From assembly GCA_954871525.1 (NCBI GenBank), contig OX940868.1, forward strand, positions 28,639,056 through 28,703,055: DNA of 64,000 bases, given 5' to 3'. The notes beneath the pieces are model-generated. The model was not told the DNA's origin, made no database searches, and worked only from the letters and a program-made list of their open reading frames with translations. The position numbers and the translations under genes are program-made. This document shows, piece after piece, positions 60,002 to 64,000 of this stretch (positions are counted from its first letter, which is position 1; each line of letters starts with the position of its first letter). Source of the stretch: Parietaria judaica. Lineage: Eukaryota > Streptophyta > Magnoliopsida > Rosales > Urticaceae.

Positions 60002-63000
60002 ATGATCATCCCAATAGTACAACTTCTTCTTATGCTTCCACTTCTGGCTCAGTCTCAAGAACAAACAGGTAAACGTTTAGTAGTCTTTGTTTTTCTCTAC
60101 GAACTTGTTGTTTTCCAAGAAAGTACACAAGTCAGAAAATTCTCTACTTTGTTAGAGATTGTGACTTGAAATCCGTTTCTCTTGGCTGGGCCCGTTTCTC
60201 CCCAAATTGGGTTTTCACATAAAATTCCTAAGTCGTGTTTATTTGTATGCTTATAGCTATTCAATTAGTGTTTAATTTATGAAATACTTTCTTCAGGTTT
60301 CATTAGCATAGACTGCGGGATATCGGGAACCTCGAGATACACAGACACTGTAACAAACATCAGTTACTTATCCGATTCAGGCTTTATCGAAAGTGGTGAA
60401 AATCACAACATTTCTCCAGCATACAAACGCAGCGGTGACTCCCAGCAGCTTGCGAATCTCAGGAGCTTCCCCGAGGGAACCCGAAATTGCTATACCCTGA
60501 AACCAAACCAAGGCAAAGGCAGTAAGTTTTTAATCCGAGCAAGGTTCATGTATGGAAACTATGACGGCAAGCTCCGGGCCCCATCCTTTGACCTTTATAT
60601 TGGACCAAACCCTTGGACAAATGTGTTCGGCTGGGATTCATGGAGACAGTACGAAACGGAGATCATATACATCTCTGTATCTGATCACATAAACGTGTGT
60701 CTAGTGAACACTGGGAATGGAATTCCATACATCTCGTCCATAGAGCTGAGGCCTATAGGCAATGAAATTTATCTCAGTGAAGCCGGAACGCTGTTAACAC
60801 TCGGAAACCGCGTCATATTTTCTTCAACACCAAATAATCAATGGACAAGGTCCGTGTCCTGATCTCCTTAATAAATGTTTTTTTTTCTAAGAACATGTTT
60901 TTGGTAAAAATATTTTCCACTCTGCTCATACAGGTTCAAGGATGATATCTATGATCGTACGTGGAATACTTATAGCACAGAAAAAATCATAACCACAGAT
61001 TCAAGCTCAGAAGGGCTATGGTATAAGGGTGACTTTGAAATGCCGATTCCCGCCATGACCACTGCATTTACGGGGAACAGAAGCAGTACGGATCAGAACA
61101 TCAACCTTGACATTGTAGATATAAATACGACCTCGAGTTGCTTCCTCTATATGCACTTTGCGGAACTCGAGATTCTCCAAAGCAACCAAACCCGACAATT
61201 CAATATATTTGTCAACGGTAATTTATGGTACGGACCAGTAAAGCCTTCATATTTATCCACTACCACAATACGTAACGGCGGAATTGGAAGTACACCTGAC
61301 TCTGATGGGACGCTAAGGATCAGCCTGAACAAGACCGACAGTTCCACGGAGATGCCGCTTATGAATGCAATAGAACTGTATTATTTGATAAAGCTACCGC
61401 AAAAGGAAACTAATCAGACCGAAGGTATGAATCTCCAGACAATACTTTTGTTTTTCCCAAAACCTGTTTAAACCTTTTTCCCTGAAGATTCTTTGAATTA
61501 TTGAATATAACTCTTTCCTTTTTTCGGACTTTGTCGTCTCTTATTGGTGTTGATGTTATCAGTGGAAACTATCTGGGATGTCAAGTCGTTTTACGGATTG
61601 AAGAGACACGACTGGCAGGGAGATCCTTGTGCCCCGAAAACTTACCGGTGGAGTGGGATCAATTGTAGTTACGATTCTGATAGTCTGCCAAGAATCATCT
61701 CCTTGTATGTCTAACTACTGACTAAAAGTTAATAAGACTACTCTGTTATTGCGTATTGAACAATTTTCCTACGTATACATAAAGCCACACGTCATAAAAA
61801 TTTGAAATACGTTCACTCTACCGAATAAAAATTTAATGACTTTTAAAGTCGTAGCTACTTAATATCTACGACTTACAACGTTTCGAAATTTCTTATGAAT
61901 TCAGGACATTATCATCCAGCGGCTTAAGCGGGGAAATTGCTCCGTCAATCGCAAATCTGACAATGTTACAGTCTTTGTTAGTACAGTCTTTGATCATCAT
62001 ATTTTGTTTAATTTTCGAAACTTGACCGAGCTATTATTTGTATTTTCAGGGACTTATCAAATAACAACCTGACGGGAGCAGTGCCCGAATTTTTAGCCGA
62101 TTTTCCGTTCTTGACATTATTGTACATATATTATTTTTTTCTATTTTTATAATTTACTTCCTTGTTTAACTTAATGAAAGAACCGAACAAATTACTATCT
62201 CTTTTTTTATGTTCACTTTACAGAAACTTAAAGGGAAACAATTTCACGGGCCAAGTTCCGGAAAGGCTTTCGTCAAAGAAAGATCTGGACCTAATGTAAG
62301 CCTTGTCACTTCATTTGAAACTCAGGTATCATTTTCACACCCCCTTTAAGGCCGTTGATGTTAACCGATTCATATATGTGACAGCCTGGATGAACACCTG
62401 ATTACTTCCCCTTCGTGTTCCTCGGGCTCATGTGGAAAGAAAAAAAGTATTGTCGTTCCGCTAGTTTCAGCGCTCGGTGGCGTATTTCTTGTCATTTTAA
62501 TTACACTGGTTGTGTTCTGGAGCCTCAGGAGAAAGAGAAAAAAGAGTGTTACAGATATCAGAGGTGAAGATTAATTTGGTATTTTGTGTAAAGTTATATG
62601 AATTTTTGGCACGCACTCTGTTTCACCTTCCGGAATCTCTGTTTTGCTTCTCTTTTTTCCTCACGACGAGAACCCGACTAACACACAATATTATTTTCCC
62701 CATCAAATATTTAAATTTCCCAATTTTTTAGAACTCTCTAGAAACTTGTATACTCATTTAAGAAATTTTAAATTTCCACATTTTATTGTATGTAATGCTT
62801 ATATATGCAAACCAAACTTTCTTTGTAGTCAAAGCTTCAGATGTTGAGCTTAGAGCAAATGATGAGGAAGTTAGAGCAATCGGTTCCAAACAACACGAGT
62901 TTACATTCTCGGAGATCTTAGTGATGACCAATAATTTTCAGAGAGTGTTAGGAAAAGGCGGATTTGGAACGGTTTACCACGGCTTTCTAAACGGGAATGA

Positions 63001-63810
63001 AGTCGCAGTGAAGATTCTTTCTTCACCAACTGTTGAAGGGCATCGGCAGTTTATTGCCGAGGCATGTTAAACACTTTAAAGCTGAACAATTACTCTAAGG
63101 CTTAAATTTATCAATAAGTAAAACAAGATTAAAGTGGCTAATTTAACTTACAGCTCAAGATTCTCCTGAGGGTCCATCATAAGAATTTGACGACCCTTGT
63201 TGGGTACTGCAACGAGGGAACTAACGTCGGACTCATCTACGAGTACATGGTCATGGGAAACTTACAATCACATATTTCAGGTGATATGAATTGCACATAT
63301 TTACTGATCTCTTCTCTAACTAGCTAGGATATATTACGGTTGGTGTATTAGATTATTACATGATGTCCTGAATAGGTAGGGGGACAAGAACCTTGAGTTG
63401 GGAGGACAGACTTAGAATAGCCATAGACGCGGCACAAGGTTAGTAGTAGACGATCAATTAAAATTACTGAGTTTTTTTTTTTTTTTTTGAACTTTATATT
63501 TCAAGGATACATGTTCAAATGCTCAACCATGTGTTTTAAATGTTGCCAAAAATTTAGGGTTGGAGTACTTGCACGATGGTTGTAAGCCGCCCATAATTCA
63601 CCGTGATGTCAAGTCCACAAACATTTTGTTGAATGGGAAGCTTCAGGCAAAACTAGGCGATTTCGGCCTCTCCAAGATTTTCCCCTCGGAAGCGGATAAT
63701 CATATAACAGCAAGCATTGCCGGAACTCCTGGCTATCTTGACCCGGAGTATGTACATTATTTCTTTCAAATAGCTGTCAGTGATCACTTGCTTCGTGACC
63801 TTGCACATCT

Positions 63811-63848
<38 letters not shown>

Positions 63849-64000
63849 CTCAATGTATTACCCTAGTTTGACATGAACAGACGAATTATGCGAATTATTA
63901 TTATTATTTTTTTTTTGCAGGTACTGTGAAACAAGCAGGTTGAATGAGAAAACCGATGTTTATAGCTTTGGTGTGGTTCTCTTAGAGATAATAACAGGAC
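60002..64000 (+). CDS. Gene F: malectin-like LRR receptor-like kinase (3' end beyond window)
   Basis: Exons: 60002-60068, 60297-60849, 60934-61424, 61563-61704, 61905-61976, 62050-62121, 62224-62295, 62385-62563, 62829-63061, 63154-63280, 63376-63438, 63558-63747 and 63921 to beyond 64000; at least 780 residues. Order: short signal peptide (about 1-18), malectin-like domain ([11 protein letters not shown]), DWQGDPC cap, three LRRs, Cys pair (CSSGSC), membrane span ([24 protein letters not shown]), kinase with GKGGFG, AVKI lysine, [12 protein letters not shown] and [10 protein letters not shown]. It is the most diverged copy: the ectodomain exons are longer, the third LRR exon is 72 instead of 81 bases, and the malectin Y-D-R segment is [10 protein letters not shown]. 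The intron after FIAE needs a GC donor (gag|gcatgt at 63062) as in gene C; reading through gives a stop two codons later. Confidence 0.88.

Noticed and set aside
59884..60072. 62-residue frame as the start of gene F
   Set aside because: It is in a different frame from exon 2. The ATG at 60002 gives a proper signal peptide and correct phase to the GF-ISIDCG exon.

Overview
The window is plant nuclear DNA, almost certainly from a dicot. It is AT-rich, split-gene sequence with canonical plant introns, many plant-type transposable elements, and a tandem cluster of receptor-like kinase genes of the malectin-like/leucine-rich-repeat type (LRR-RLK subfamily I, the family of Arabidopsis FRK1/SIRK, IOS1 and MEE39). 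I cannot name the species.

Six family members lie head-to-tail on the + strand; I call them A to F. A (6362-13570) is a kinase-less copy with a 4.75-kb transposon-filled intron. B (24460-28932), C (32126-37802), D (40850-46854) and E (49069-53376) are complete 13-exon genes, and every exon-junction phase checks out (891, 885, 908 and 866 residues). F (60002 to beyond 64000) is intact but runs off the window in exon 13. All share one plan: signal peptide, malectin-like ectodomain, three short LRRs, one membrane span, and a cytoplasmic RD-type Ser/Thr kinase. They should act at the plasma membrane as cell-surface receptors. By family precedent this means pathogen, senescence or cell-wall signalling, but the ligands cannot be read from sequence. 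W-box-like TTGAC cores occur upstream of several copies.

Region by region: 1-6361 holds Mutator-like and hAT-like non-autonomous elements, one carrying an antisense fragment of an FKBP-type prolyl isomerase gene. 6362-13570 is gene A, with a solo LTR (TSD GTAAT), a ~1-kb fold-back Mutator-like element (9-bp TSD) and a third gene-fragment-like element in its first intron. 13571-24459 is transposon-rich. It contains a hAT-like element (8-bp TSD TATCAGTT) into which an unusual Ty3/gypsy-type structure is inserted: three ~1.5-kb LTRs separated by two 157-bp internal regions that consist of little more than a primer-binding site and a polypurine tract, with one 5-bp TSD (CAATA) around the whole array. 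24460-53376 is the core gene cluster, with a solo LTR (TSD AGATT) in gene B, fold-back elements between C and D, and a TIR element in gene D. 53377-60001 is gene-free but holds a Cassandra-like LTR with 5S rRNA-like sequence and a 2.7-kb solo LTR (TSD CATTA).

The most notable points are the minimal triple-LTR array nested in the hAT element, the kinase-less first paralogue, three GC-AG introns including two at the same kinase intron of C and F, the altered activation-segment end of gene B, and an N-lobe insertion shared only by B and D.
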